In this document: in pieces, positions 1 through 10,025 of the stretch
Layout: every line of letters begins with the position of its first letter
How positions within the stretch are numbered: position 1 is the stretch's first letter
NCBI GenBank assembly: GCA_023053575.1
Contig: JAKZAP010000016.1
Span: 20,478,030 to 20,542,029, forward strand
Direction: 5' to 3'
Length of the DNA: 64,000 nt
Source of the DNA: Branchinecta lynchi
Lineage: Eukaryota > Arthropoda > Branchiopoda > Anostraca > Branchinectidae
Notes under the pieces: generated by a model
What the model saw: only the letters and a program-made list of their open reading frames with translations
Database searches by the model: none
Told to the model about the DNA's origin: nothing
Translations under genes and position numbers: made by a program

Positions 1-219
1 GTAATAGAAAGCTATCCATAACTTTTCAGGATTAAAATACTATAGATGACCCTATTAATTATTATGAAACTACCTCATTGCTTTACATTTTCGTTTGTAT
101 CCGTTGTGTAAACAGTTAATCCTCGGTTACATTGATAGACCATCGACACAAACTTTCTTACCGTCAGATTTATAGAAATCGAATACAATGTGCACCCATT
201 TGCAAAAATTCCTAGCCCC

Positions 220-560
220 TCGTGAACCGATTCCTACTTACAAGTCCCTCTCCCGTGATATACATTAAGTTAACCGGAAACAAATAATGGGTACACCAGG
301 TAGCAAAAGCTGCAAACCCATCATCGCAGAAGATGATTGTAGCATAACAGCCGATTATTACTTAGAAGTCCCTTGCATATCTTACCATTGGGAACCAAAT
401 CGTTCTTACCATCGAATACACCGGAAACAAATAACAGGTATACCAACTAGCAAAAGCTGCAAACCCCTCATTACCGAAGATGATTATGGGCTAACAGTCG
501 ACTGTTGCTTAAAAGTCCCCTATATGTATCATAACTGGTATCGCCTATTTTTGGTTTCAA
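220..560. repeat. Diverged direct repeat, period about 148 bp
   Basis: Two similar blocks, beginning at 272 and 420 with the shared start ACCGGAAACAAATAA, share most bases over about 110 bp; a partial earlier unit seems to lie near 220-270. The repeat keeps a frame open (287-619) only because both units are alike. I see no sign of a protein-coding gene here. The rest of 1-1396 holds no recognisable gene. Confidence 0.6.
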
Positions 561-1401
561 TGTACCTTACTATGAAGTTGTCAACCCCTTTGAAATTTTC
601 AAACTGGTGTATCTCATGAAGGAATTTTTGTACAAAAAAATGGATGGCATATACTTTGATCGGCTCATCAATGGCTATCGATTGCCGTCGAAAAAAAAAT
701 TCTACCTGTCTTAGTTCAAAAGTTGACTTTTTTGCCGTAGGCCAACTTTCTAACGTCACGACTTAGAAAGGAGCAAAGGATCATCTCTAGTTTCTTTAGC
801 AATGAGAGAACTTTTAAAGTTTAAGAGGCACATCTGATACCGTAACTCTACCACAAACCAAAGTGCAAAAAAAAAAATTATAAACTCAGCTGAAATCGTC
901 GCAGACATGGACAGAAACAATAGATGGCAGCACTTTCGGACCCGTGGGAAAAAACCACTTTTTTGTCTCTGTAGATTTTTCTATTTATCACTCAAAGAAG
1001 ATATGTTGGCTGTGGGGCCGGGTAACTGCCGCATATATTTAACACTTATAGATTTTAGTCCATCTTCAATTTGAAACTGGTCCCTGCCTGCTTGCGTGCT
1101 AGAACGGAGCTTTCCACTCGAAAGCAGAAACATCTTTTGATGAAACGAAAGGTTCGCTACACAACTTCAGATAGTCCTCTCTGACATAGGCTATACAACT
1201 CCACTTCACTTCGCAAACCGTAGGCTCTGGCTCGATGACAAGCAAAAACCATCCTTATTGGCCCCAGGCAAGAGTTCTACGGAGCTTTCCAAAATGTAAT
1301 GTCATATTCATCAATCCGGCCTAAGGTCCACACTTTCCGTAAAAACCGCACAGGTTAGACCCTTCTCAGTTACCAGGAATAAAATGAAATCGGAGTCATG
1401 G

Positions 1402-1554
1402 TGTGACAGAGTCAGTCACCCCTCGCGCGCGGCGTAAGCGAACGCTCGGAGCTTTGAATGAAATAAGTGACGAGTCAAATGTAATTAGAATTTTCATGGG
1501 GAATAAACCGTGATCTTGACCCAACAAGACGTATAGTTAGGTGAAGCTATCACA
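1402..1554 (+). repeat. 5' LTR
   Basis: 153 bp, TG...CA ends, matching 4096-4248 without a difference that I can see. It contains a CG-rich segment (CTCGCGCGCGGCG) near its start and an AATAAA at about 1502. It is followed at 1556 by TGGTGGTTCAGCGG, a plausible tRNA primer binding site. Confidence 0.92.
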
Positions 1555-1838
1555 CTGGTGGTTCAGCGGAAGGATTAGCGAATCTGAATATTGGAATATA
1601 CGGAGGTACGGTAAATTCGTTTTTTGCTTGAGTGTGTTAATTCGTATATAGAATAGATCTGGAGGGCTACGAAAGGCCAACGACTAGGTCTAGTTCTGAA
1701 TTAAACAGGACTAAGCATTACGAACTAGTGCCTACACGAGGCTCGACTCAAAAGCTAGTTGCTTCTGAGGTTTCAAGCGAAGTATCGGAATTCCAAAGAG
1801 ATTTTCTTAGCAGCCTTCCGGGCTCAAGCACAGCTACC

Positions 1839-3980
1839 ATGAGCGTAAATAAAGGGAACCAGAAACCTAACGAGGTGGGGGGAAACGAACAGATCGACGG
1901 TGCGTCGACGGTCTCAGCAATCGACCGTCTAATTTCGAAGTTCGATACAGTTGTTGAATCCTTGCGTGACACGCACGCTCAACAAATGTTGCAAATGAAT
2001 CAAGAACGCCAAACATTGTTACAGTCGTTAAGTAAACCTAGGGAGCCGTCACTCCAGAAAATGTCGGAAGGGGACGACATCGATTCGTTCTTAACCGCTT
2101 TCGAAAATACCGCGACTCTGTGTTCTTGGGACGACAATGCAAAAGTTATCCGGCTTATGCCTCTGCTATCCGGAAAAGCGCTAGAGGCGATTTCCAGCTT
2201 GTCAGCGACCCAACTTGCTAGTTTCGACGCAGTAAAAACAAGCATACTCCGGAAATTTAATATCACTTCGGACTCGTACCGGATAAAGCTGCGTGAGCTT
2301 GTGAAGTCGGAACAAATGTCGTTTCAAGAATACGGAGATAAATTAACTCACTTCGCGAAAAAATGGCTAGTAATTAGCGACGCGGAAGTCAGAGCGGATG
2401 TTAAGTTAGCGTCGATATTAGAGAAAGTTGTTCTTGAACAATTCATTGAGAACACGCTTCTTTCAGGCCTGAGGATACACCTGAAACAGCAGAATCCGCA
2501 GTCACTAGAGCAAGCTGTGACAATGGCCGAGAATTTTTCCGAAGCAAGAAAGGAGACGGCCACGTTGACCTCAAAGCCGAGAGGAAACCGAAGAGACGAA
2601 AACCCTTCTGGGTCAAAGGAAGGTAAAGAACCTGTATGTTTCCTCTGTAGGAAAAGCGGTCATTTTAAAAGGAATTGTCCGCTGAGCGAGGCAACGGTTA
2701 GGCGCGAAACGGGCGCGGGACAGAGAACGCGGAAACCTACTAGTGCGGCATATAGGTCGTACACAGCGGATGGCATTGCTATTCCATCAACGAGTGTACT
2801 CGACGAACGGTCGGCTAGGGTAGTAACCGGTTCGGTAGATGGGCGAGAAGCGACATTTCTCGTCGACAGCGGTAGCGACGTGACGCTTGTCAGGTCTAAT
2901 CTAATAGACATTGCGAAATTAGATAGAAGCGTCAACGTTAACATCGGTTGTGTACACGCAGACGTGTGCGTATACCCTACCGCGGAAGTTGAAGTCGGAG
3001 TGCGCACAGCGGAGTCAAGCTGGTTGTCCAAAATGAGAGTAGTGGTCTCGGACAAATTGCGTTACGACGGAATAATAGGCAGGGACTTCAAAAGGTTCTG
3101 GTCTCTTGCAGGAGGCGGAGCAGAGAAAAGAAGGATGTCAGAGAGTTCTTGCGAACTGGACTTCAACGTCGATTTCTCGTTCGACGATGACCTATTTCTG
3201 GCGACTTCGAAGCAGAAGAAGTCAAAGAAAGAGAAACGATCCTCAAAAAGCGAGCACAACAATCGAGTCGAGGCGGAGAGTACCAGGAGGGTAGATAAGA
3301 GCACTCAGACTTTCGAAGATCAGCAGGCGCTGGATCCAACTCTCAAGGCCCTCTGGGAAAAGGCTAAGAGCTTGGAGAACAAAAACGACGTGCTAGTCGG
3401 CTGTCTACAAAAGATAAGCGCACTGGCCGGAGAGAACTTGGATCGGTCCAGAGCACGGATGATCCGGAACGACCCCAGCCCAGGGGTGAAGGCCGATTTT
3501 CAAGAGGGCGACAAGGTCCTAGTCCTACAAGAACAAGGAAAATCGAAACTGGAAAAGGAATGGGTCGGCCCACTAACCGTCGCGAAAAAGATCGAGGAGA
3601 GAGCCGAGGAGGCTATTCAACGTTTTGAAGAGTTATTCGATATCGCAAAACCTCGGAGCGTTGCCCTTGTGGAGTTATCTGCCGAGCAGCGAAACGATAT
3701 GGGGATCGCCAGGCTATTGGAGAGACCACAATCTTCGCCGGCTGTTCGTTTAGTAGAGATAGATGGCATTAACTATAGACAGTATCGGGGGGAACACTTA
3801 CAATTACTTTTACCATGGGGTTGGCGGAACAGAGCAATGGAAAGGGCACACCGAGTGGGGGCAAAACACCTTGGGGGCGATACAACCCTAGCGAGGGTCC
3901 GAGCCATGTTTTTCTGGCCAGGAGTCGAACGCGACGTTACTAGCCACGTTGGCTCCTGCATATGCAACCGTTTAGGTTAG
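1839..3980 (+). CDS. Gag-protease polyprotein with rearranged integrase-like tail
   Basis: Open frame of 713 codons from the first ATG (context TACCATGA); the frame is open further upstream, to at least 1683, without another ATG. Numbering from 1839: a capsid-like helical region (about 70-235), a CX2CX4HX4C zinc knuckle (CFLCRKSGHFKRNC, about 267-280), and a retropepsin domain with the catalytic LVDSGSDVTLV (about 341) and a distal GIIGRDF. A charged coiled-coil-like stretch follows, then a segment like the integrase C-terminal GPY/F module (EWVGPLTVAKKI), and last an HHCC zinc-binding segment (HRVGAKH...CICN). RT, RNase H and the integrase DDE core are absent, and the two integrase-like pieces are in the reverse of the usual order. 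The frame has no stop, so the protein could be made. It ends at TAG before an AATAAA near 4053. Confidence 0.82.
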   Translation: MSVNKGNQKPNEVGGNEQIDGASTVSAIDRLISKFDTVVESLRDTHAQQMLQMNQERQTLLQSLSKPREPSLQKMSEGDDIDSFLTAFENTATLCSWDDNAKVIRLMPLLSGKALEAISSLSATQLASFDAVKTSILRKFNITSDSYRIKLRELVKSEQMSFQEYGDKLTHFAKKWLVISDAEVRADVKLASILEKVVLEQFIENTLLSGLRIHLKQQNPQSLEQAVTMAENFSEARKETATLTSKPRGNRRDENPSGSKEGKEPVCFLCRKSGHFKRNCPLSEATVRRETGAGQRTRKPTSAAYRSYTADGIAIPSTSVLDERSARVVTGSVDGREATFLVDSGSDVTLVRSNLIDIAKLDRSVNVNIGCVHADVCVYPTAEVEVGVRTAESSWLSKMRVVVSDKLRYDGIIGRDFKRFWSLAGGGAEKRRMSESSCELDFNVDFSFDDDLFLATSKQKKSKKEKRSSKSEHNNRVEAESTRRVDKSTQTFEDQQALDPTLKALWEKAKSLENKNDVLVGCLQKISALAGENLDRSRARMIRNDPSPGVKADFQEGDKVLVLQEQGKSKLEKEWVGPLTVAKKIEERAEEAIQRFEELFDIAKPRSVALVELSAEQRNDMGIARLLERPQSSPAVRLVEIDGINYRQYRGEHLQLLLPWGWRNRAMERAHRVGAKHLGGDTTLARVRAMFFWPGVERDVTSHVGSCICNRLG

Positions 3981-4082
3981 GTTCTCCAGTGCATTATATT
4001 ACTTTCAGTGTTATTTATTTTTTTCACTCAGTGCTTTACAGTTATTGTTAAAATAAATATTTTTTTGGGGTAAGTGTATTGT

Positions 4083-4095
4083 AAGGGGGAGGGAG
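4083..4095 (+). other. Polypurine tract of the LTR element
   Basis: AAGGGGGAGGGAG lies immediately before the 3' LTR, where plus-strand DNA synthesis is primed in LTR retrotransposons. Confidence 0.8.
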
Positions 4096-4248
4096 TGTGA
4101 CAGAGTCAGTCACCCCTCGCGCGCGGCGTAAGCGAACGCTCGGAGCTTTGAATGAAATAAGTGACGAGTCAAATGTAATTAGAATTTTCATGGGGAATAA
4201 ACCGTGATCTTGACCCAACAAGACGTATAGTTAGGTGAAGCTATCACA
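4096..4248 (+). repeat. 3' LTR
   Basis: Second copy of the 153-bp LTR, directly downstream of the polypurine tract and followed by the CATGG target duplication. Confidence 0.92.
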
Positions 4249-4253
4249 CATGG

Positions 4254-4640
4254 GAAAAAAAAAAAAAAAAAAAAAAAAAACGAGGACAAAACCAAAGTGT
4301 TGCTCTCGCAACACAATGAGTCAAGACGCGAGAGTCTAGTTATGGGCCTGAAAACTCGATACAATGCGTTACTCCGTCTGTCCACTGTCCAGAGATGACC
4401 GATTTGTCGAATGAATTCAATTCAATCTATGCTTGAAATCTTTACCGACTAAAAACTGATCCAGTAATCCATTTATTCACTAATGATCATCCTTTATAGG
4501 AACAGAAAACTCGACTCAAACTTGACTCGGGGAGCTAGCTGATATATCAAGAATGTACCCTGAGTCGATATTGAGAGTAAGAAAAATTCTCAGTTTCTGG
4601 GCAGTTTCCGAGAATTCGACTTTTGAGTTAGTAGAAAAAA
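4254..4640. other. Gene-free spacer with A tract
   Basis: An uninterrupted A run of about 25 bases (about 4256-4280) lies just outside the LTR element. Beyond it I see no gene or recognisable repeat. Confidence 0.5.
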
Positions 4641-4735
4641 AAAGCAAAAGGTTTGGTTGCCGGGAGTAGGAATCGAACACTCGACCCGTAAAATGATTTT
4701 ACGGGAGTTAGACCAATTACTATGACTTCAATTTT
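4640..4735 (-). other. tRNA-like relic (not an intact tRNA)
   Basis: Read on the minus strand the block has an A-box-like TAGTAATTGGTC, a long anticodon-arm-like palindrome around TAAAATCATTTTA and a B-box-like GTTCGATTCC, ending CCCGGCAACCA. No 5' strand matches the CCCGGCA acceptor end, and the anticodon loop lacks the usual T33, so it is a tRNA-derived relic, perhaps SINE-related. The plus-strand LINE begins inside it, which suggests the LINE inserted here. Confidence 0.45.
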
Positions 4736-5924
4736 CAGCAAGATTTATGAATCGTTTGTTGCAATATGGTTGAAAAAACACCTCCTTTCAATGATTGATA
4801 AAAAACAATTTGGGAATTTACCAAAAACTTCGACAACACATTACCTTGTTAGCTTGATTGATTTTATTTTGAAAAATTTGGATTGCCCAGGGAAATGGTT
4901 AAATTTGATTGCAATAGATTTTAAAAAAGCTTTTGATTTAGTTGATCATAATATTTTATTGGAAAAACTGAGACAGAAAAATATTCCGGATTTCATTTTA
5001 AAAATTGTGCGTGGTTTTCTAACGGAAAGGCAGCAAGTTGTAAAATATAAAGGCCTTCATTCATCTACTAGTGCTATATACTGTGGTGTCCCACAAGGAA
5101 CCGTGTTGGGACCTCTTTGTTTTTTGATTATGATAAATGATATTGCTATTGATGCTGATGAGAGATGGAAGTACGTGGACGATTTGTCACTTGTGGAAGT
5201 ATTGCATCGATCTTTTAAAAGCCAAGCAATGACAATAGTCCAGGATGTAGCAACGGAAGCAAAAAATTCAAATATGGTTGTAAATGCGGAAAAAACAATG
5301 GTTTTGACCTTTTCTTTTTTATCGGATGAGCCAAGTTTCCACCCTGAGTTAGATGATGGCCTCCTCTCGGAGGAAATTACTCTCCTTGGAGTCGTCGTTT
5401 CGTCTGATCTCTCGTGGAAAAAAAACACTGATAGCATGATTAGAAAAGCTAATGCGTCTATTGTTATGTTAAAGACACTAACTAAATTTAAGGTCCCTGA
5501 AAAAAAGATGTTGCGTCTGTATTGTACGTTTGTTCGTCCTCTTGTGGAGTATGCTTGTCCGGTTTGGCACTATGGTATTGCGAAGGATGAATCTGATCGT
5601 ATAGAGAATATTCAGAAACGTGCCCTAAGAATTGTGAATAGGGGCCCTAAAATACCGTACTCTGGCCTTCTTTCTTTATTTGGACTGGATGCGCTGTCTA
5701 ATAGGAGGCAGAAGTTGTGTCAAAATTTTGGACTAAAACTCCTTGAACACCCAACTCTCCTATCCCTTTTACCCCCGGATTTTGAGGTTGAACGCCCAAG
5801 GCCACCAAGGCAAGTATCCACCAAAGTCCCGAAGCTCATGCCGATCGCATGTAACCGGGAAAGATATTGTAATAGCTTCATTCCGAAATTTGTTGATTTT
5901 TACAATAATGTTATTTTGTCTTAG
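4722..5924 (+). CDS. Reverse transcriptase fragment of a LINE
   Basis: 400 residues without a stop. RT blocks are clear: AIDFKKAFDLVDH (block A, first catalytic Asp), GVPQGTVLGPLCFLIMIND (block B), KYVDDLSL (the catalytic YVDD, about residue 148), and LLGVVVSSDLSW (thumb side). The C-terminus has the VEYACPVWH...QKRALRI motif typical of CR1/jockey-type RTs. The catalytic Asp residues are present, but the protein lacks the start of the RT domain, the endonuclease and ORF1. ATG 4722 is simply the first Met after the truncation point. Confidence 0.85.
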   Translation: MTSIFSKIYESFVAIWLKKHLLSMIDKKQFGNLPKTSTTHYLVSLIDFILKNLDCPGKWLNLIAIDFKKAFDLVDHNILLEKLRQKNIPDFILKIVRGFLTERQQVVKYKGLHSSTSAIYCGVPQGTVLGPLCFLIMINDIAIDADERWKYVDDLSLVEVLHRSFKSQAMTIVQDVATEAKNSNMVVNAEKTMVLTFSFLSDEPSFHPELDDGLLSEEITLLGVVVSSDLSWKKNTDSMIRKANASIVMLKTLTKFKVPEKKMLRLYCTFVRPLVEYACPVWHYGIAKDESDRIENIQKRALRIVNRGPKIPYSGLLSLFGLDALSNRRQKLCQNFGLKLLEHPTLLSLLPPDFEVERPRPPRQVSTKVPKLMPIACNRERYCNSFIPKFVDFYNNVILS

Positions 5925-6095
5925 TTATTTTGTTATGAGTTTTATTTCGGTTGTTGACTTCAATGGTTTACCTTTTATTTTGATTACGAATTTGATTTTA
6001 ACAATTGTTGTATATATTACTTGACAAAGGTCAAACAATTTGGTTGGACAACTACGAAATTTTGTACCTGAATTATACAATAAATCTAAAAATCT
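4722..6095 (+). mobile_element. 5'-truncated non-LTR retrotransposon (LINE, CR1/jockey-like)
   Basis: The element starts abruptly at the SKIYESF motif that opens the RT domain, so endonuclease and ORF1 are lost, as expected from incomplete target-primed reverse transcription. After the RT stop comes an AT-rich 3' untranslated part ending near CAATAAATCTAAAAATCTAAA, a short A-rich tail. I could not define a target site duplication. Confidence 0.8.
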
Positions 6096-6471
6096 AAACC
6101 TCTTGACTACTATCCCGATTCTATGGCCGAAACACGGCCTTATGCGAACTTTTACAGTGCATAATTACAGTGCTTAAGGGGCAAGGGCCTGACAGCTAGC
6201 TTCGGGAATACTAAGTAGGGGGTTCGAGATAACAAAGATAATCCTGTCGACAATAAGTCCATGTATCTTTATCCAAGCCCCCCAAGTCGGTTTGATGGCC
6301 GAAAGTTACGTAGTCAAGTTATCTGTGAGCCCCGGGTGAAAAAAAAAAAAAAATCCTCTGCTGAGTCGAAATAATGTAACGTACTTGTGTATCAGTTGTA
6401 ACAACAAGCTGCCTTTTCAATTAAACTTTAAGGACCACCGGAGGCGCCACTAGCCCTCGAAGAAACGGATC
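6096..6471. other. Spacer downstream of gene 2
   Basis: No gene seen. It holds an A run at about 6339-6353 and presumably the 3' untranslated region of gene 2 near its right end. Confidence 0.4.
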
Positions 6472-6762
6472 CTACTCACGGATTTTATCAGCACCTTTAT
6501 CCCTCACTTGGTTGAGCTTTTCGGTGGCTTTATCTTTTGACTGACTGGCAGCATCCTTTGTGTTATCCCATTTGTCTTTCATGGTTTCCTTCATGTCCTG
6601 CGCCTTATCCATCGTCTGGTCCTTCATTTCTTTCGCGGAGTCCTTGGCAGAGTCCCAGCTATCCTTCATGCCTTCTTTCATGTCATGAGCGACATCTTTG
6701 ACTTTTTCTTTCATGTCGTGCATCTTGTCTATTGTGGTGTCTTTGTCGTCTTTCATGGATCC
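6472..6762 (-). CDS. Gene 2 last exon: LEA group 3-like domain
   Basis: The acceptor TTATCCCTGCAG precedes GGATCCATGAAAG, giving G-S-M-K in phase 0; the frame ends at TAG (6472). The 97 codons encode a helix of repeats such as MKEKVKDVAHDMKEGMKD and SAKEMKDQTMDKAQDMKE, with Met, Lys and Asp at regular spacing, as in 11-mer group 3 LEA motifs. LEA proteins are disordered in water and fold as amphipathic helices on drying, protecting proteins and membranes. The base string ATCCGTGAGTAGG at the stop also matches a donor site, so read-through into a further exon cannot be excluded. I see no AATAAA close downstream. Confidence 0.75.
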   Translation of the reverse strand, partial: GSMKDDKDTTIDKMHDMKEKVKDVAHDMKEGMKDSWDSAKDSAKEMKDQTMDKAQDMKETMKDKWDNTKDAASQSKDKATEKLNQVRDKGADKIRE

Positions 6763-7149
6763 CTGCAGGGATAACAGAATGATATTCTTGGAACTCTAAG
6801 GTTTATAAGTAGTCTTCGCTACCCCTCTGATCTGCCGTAGAAATAACTACTGGAACCTGAAGCGTACTAAGGACAGGCAACGGCGAATAAAATTCGTTAT
6901 CTGCAGGTGTAAGTCTTACATGGACAAATCGAAAGTGAACAGTTATATTTATTAGTTTCATTTCTGCAAATACCAAGCGTTTTGGCATCTTCTGCTGAGA
7001 AAGCTACGAAGTCGGTTTACCGATACACGATTTGACTGATCGATTGAGAATACAGGTGGACTAACGAAGTTTGCTGAAAGATATACATGGTTCCGCTTCT
7101 GTCAGATTGAATGAATAAGCACAGACCCTCCTGTACATTAACTCTGCAA

Positions 7150-7740
7150 TTCCGGGATCCCAAAACGCAAGTGGATCACATAAGAAAAGTTGTCCCTGTG
7201 CCGGTCCGTCTGTCAGCACGATAACTCTCGGAAGAGAATAAGATACTTTCATGAAACTTGGGTGTGAGAATTCTTTGGGCCAAGGGACAGGTGAACTTCG
7301 CAGATGGGCTATGTAGCCCTGCATGTATAGGGATGGGGGCGGGGGTTTACATTAAGGGGCGAACAAAATATTTTTAAACAGCTAATAAGATAGTCGATTT
7401 AAGGAGAAGAAGATATGCTTAACACGTACATGACAATCTTTCTACTCGCACAAGTTGTTCGCCCGGAATCCGGCAAAAACCGGAATATTTAAGAAGATGC
7501 TGAATACGTATACCGTAAGCCGGAAGATTTGCTCGATGTAGTAGTAAGGAGGCATGCTGGATCCCGATGTGAAAATTATTTTCTTGCCGGACAAACAGTT
7601 TGCCTGGTATCTGGCCAAATCCTGAAAATGTGTTAAATGTTAAAGTTTACATGAAGTTGATTAGAGGTTCGATATAGGGTTATGGAGATGCGTTGAATCC
7701 GTTTAAAGTTTTAGTTTTTACAGAATTCGTTCGGAGATTT
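7150..7740 (+). repeat. GGGATCCC-type interspersed repeat, 3'-truncated copy
   Basis: Begins near CGGGATCCCAAAACGCAAG (7153) and continues with the family hallmarks: a GTCCGTCTGTCAGCACG block, GATAACTCTCG, a G-rich segment near 7330, then sub-repeats holding CCCGGAATCCGGC and ACCGGAA. It lies in the last-but-one stretch of gene 2 intron sequence. Confidence 0.7.
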
Positions 7741-7834
7741 AGTCTTGTTACACAAGAAATGGGACTACCTGATTTGGACACTTTCGCAACTTTAATTGCA
7801 GAATTCTGTGTGAAATTCTGCTGGGCGTCTGGAT

Positions 7835-7982
7835 TTGGTCACGCGCCATAAGTAAACTGTAGCGATCGTAAACAGTCATGGAACGAAAATAATAAGTGGG
7901 AGGAACTAATTTCTGGAACGGAAAAAATAACAAGAATAGAAACGAATCAAGAATCATAACTAATAATAGGTCGCTGGAACGC
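7835..7982 (+). mobile_element. Partial MITE of the TAGCGTTCCA family
   Basis: About 150 bp closely related to the right half of the element at 59035-59348, ending with the same terminus GTCGCTGGAACGC followed by TA. The left terminus is missing. Confidence 0.55.
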
Positions 7983-8384
7983 TACATGTACCCCCGTACA
8001 TTCAGCGTTTCAACCCATGGCAAAGCAGAAAAGGATCTTACTGAAATCGATATTATCTATTACCGAAGAAAGGGATTAGTATTCACCTGGGCGAATTCGG
8101 CAAATTCAACTCCCAAGTTGGATTCTTTTTGCCTCATGTCTTAACTCGCCTGGTGGAAATCACAATGACAAAGTAGAGTAGAATCTTATTGACAGTGATA
8201 TTATTTATTGGTATTTATTTTAATGAGACCATTTGTATTTTTTGGTGAGCTGAATTTTTAAAAAACCCGTAGCAGCAATTTAACTTAATTTTATATTACC
8301 TACAAAAAAAATTTCGTACTTTTTGTGGCTACTCCTAATTTCCCTCAGTGACGTTAATCTTAATCTATTTTTACCCACTTGCTG

Positions 8385-8565
8385 TTAGCATGGATTTGAA
8401 CCAGTGACCTTTGGCTTTCTTGGCCACTGCTCTACCACTGAGCTACTGAGGGGCATGTGAACATAGTTCGACCACCACTTCAACCGCCAGATTGAGCCGG
8501 AACCCAGGAGCAGTGACCCCGCCGAAGGCAAATTCATCTCACCAGTTCACATGCCTGTAGGAGTA
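8385..8565 (-). repeat. tRNA-like module with conserved leader (SINE-like)
   Basis: Minus strand: TAGCTCAGTGGTAGAGC (A box) and GGTTCAAATCC (B box) with a tRNA-like middle, preceded by a leader of about 120 bp containing GATGAATTTGCCTTC. The same leader-plus-module order recurs on the plus strand at 63640-63815. There is no acceptor stem complement, so it is not a functional tRNA; an internal RNA polymerase III promoter is likely. Confidence 0.6.
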
Positions 8566-9109
8566 TTCTCGCCGTTCATGGGGGACTTCACTAAGGAGAA
8601 CGTCGAGAACTGAGCGAGGAACTGAGGGAGTCAGTCCACGCGGACTCCGCGTACGGAATACAACGCGAACACGGGGAATACTTCCAAAATGTATTTTTGT
8701 TCGAAATAAAATATACTGTTGACGAAATTAGTCTGGGTCCACTTTGCTTTTGGTGTTCTTCATTCTGATTGTTTATAGTTAGTTTGAGATCGTCAATACT
8801 AACAAAAATTGTAACTAAAATGAAACAGATGCCTTTTTCTCAAAATCAGATTTACACCGTAACCAAACTCAATATTAATCTCAGAAATTCTTATTAACTA
8901 TCTCGAATATCTGGGTTTTTTTCTAGAAGACCAGCAACTCCTCAAATTGATTCCCCTCCGTATCTGAAAGGGAGTCCTTTTGATGACGGCGATGATAACT
9001 GGAGCATGAGATGAGTGTGAGATGACGGGGAGTGAGTCCCTGGGACAAACAAAAGCGCGGGGACTCCTCTAGGATTTTTTTACTCAGAAGTTTTCGACTT
9101 CGGAGCCTC

Positions 9110-9200
9110 GCAAACCAGGGCCCGCATGGCCAGGACCGTAAAACCAGGGCCCACATGGCCAGGGCCGTAAAACCAGGGCCCAAATGGCAGGGCCTCGTGG
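9110..9200 (+). repeat. 29-bp minisatellite, three units
   Basis: CCAGGGCCC starts at 9115, 9144 and 9173, each followed by a similar CATGGC-containing segment and CGTAAAA or a variant. Confidence 0.8.
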
Positions 9201-9385
9201 TGAAATCCAAATAAAACAACATCCCCAGTTTCCGTTGACTTTGGAAGAGACGGTTTGTGGTTAAATACATCAAGGATGTTTTAATTTGATGGTGTAGACA
9301 CCATGAAAAATTCGCATACTGGTTTATTTGGCACGGTCCAAGACCCCGCACCTAGTTCAGGACAAGCGCTGCTTTAACTGCTTAC

Positions 9386-9571
9386 CTTTAACCCCTCGCC
9401 CATGCTTTTACTCGTCCTCTTCATGTCTTCCTTCATAGATGTCGCCCATTGTTTGTCGTATCGGTCGGAATCCTCGGCTGGGTCATAATCTGCGCTACCT
9501 GGTGCAGCATACGTGCTGTCCTTTGAAGGACTCGTTTGGCTGCTAGTGGTATCAGTAGTCATTTCTTTGAC
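9386..9571 (-). CDS. Gene 2 exon: serine/threonine-rich linker
   Basis: The acceptor CTCTGTTCTAG precedes GTCAAAGAAATG, and the donor is TTAAAG then GTAAGC, both phase 0; 62 codons (V-K-E-M then TTDTTSSQTSPSKDSTY). The segment is rich in S, T, D and P up to a DPAEDSDRYDKQW stretch, then becomes helical (MKEDMKRTSKSMGEGLK) towards the next exon. It reads as a flexible linker between two helical blocks. Its internal ATG could in principle be a start codon of a shorter transcript. Confidence 0.65.
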
Positions 9572-9724
9572 CTAGAACAGAGTTAGAAGTTAGCATTTCA
9601 CCTTAGCTTGACCCTCTTGCTCGATAACAATGAGCCGAGGCTAAGGGCTGTCGGTTTACTCCAGCTACAGGGCTCTCCCTTCCCGACGATGGACTCTGGA
9701 AAAAAAAATGTTATAACTTCTGAC

Positions 9725-9795
9725 CACCATCAGACTATTCTCCCAGACTTTGTGACTCCAGACTATCCTCCCAGACTTTGTGACTCCAGACTACA
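9725..9795 (+). repeat. 28-bp direct repeat
   Basis: CTCCCAGACTTTGTGACTCC occurs twice in succession with short flanks, just upstream of a LINE 3' stub. Confidence 0.65.
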
Positions 9796-9856
9796 CCAGA
9801 CCGAACACAAGGGGAAGACTAGCTAACATTGACAAGCCACGACTTCTTCAGCCCCC

Positions 9857-10025
9857 ATAAACTCAACCGAAAGGTATTTATCTTCGTTTGTGCCTTATTT
9901 TATTCGTAATTTTAAATGTCAGAATATCAATCAGCCGTGATTCGTAATTTGTTATGTTGACTATCTGCAGCCAGCAGTTGTATATGCTATTAAGGAAATA
10001 AATGAGTTATTATTGTTATTATTCT
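9857..10025 (+). pseudogene. LINE 3' stub (RT C-terminus plus tail)
   Basis: Encodes the terminal RT motif STERYLSSFVPYFIRNF, matching the end of the element at 12071 (STDRYLSSFVPYFVRNF), then GCTATTAAGGAAATAAATGA and an AT-rich tail. This is a copy truncated to its last 170 bp. Confidence 0.7.

Larger units (their letters stand above)
1402..4248 (+). mobile_element. Short LTR retrotransposon lacking reverse transcriptase (Ty3/gypsy-like)
   Basis: Two LTRs of 153 bp (1402-1554 and 4096-4248) start TGTGACAG, end TATCACA and look identical base for base. The 5-bp sequence CATGG directly precedes the first LTR (1397-1401) and directly follows the second (4249-4253), a target site duplication. 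A TGG-initiated possible primer binding site starts at 1556, and a purine tract AAGGGGGAGGGAG (4083-4095) abuts the 3' LTR. The interior is only 2.5 kb and carries a gag-protease frame with integrase-like pieces, but no RT or RNase H. LTR identity implies a recent insertion; pol enzymes must have come from another copy. The Ty3/gypsy assignment is inference from the 5-bp duplication, CCHC knuckle and integrase-like HHCC. Confidence 0.9.

Noticed and set aside
287..619. Frame of 110 codons with a repeated SKSCKPxI motif
   Set aside because: The motif repeats because the DNA is a 148-bp direct repeat; no start context, promoter or partner exon.
4640..4735. Functional tRNA gene
   Set aside because: The B box and an anticodon-like arm are present, but the acceptor stem has no 5' partner and T33 is missing.
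6756..6762. ATG at 6756 as the start of a separate one-exon LEA gene
   Set aside because: It lies six bases after a good splice acceptor and in frame with it, which fits an internal Met of the last exon better than a start codon.
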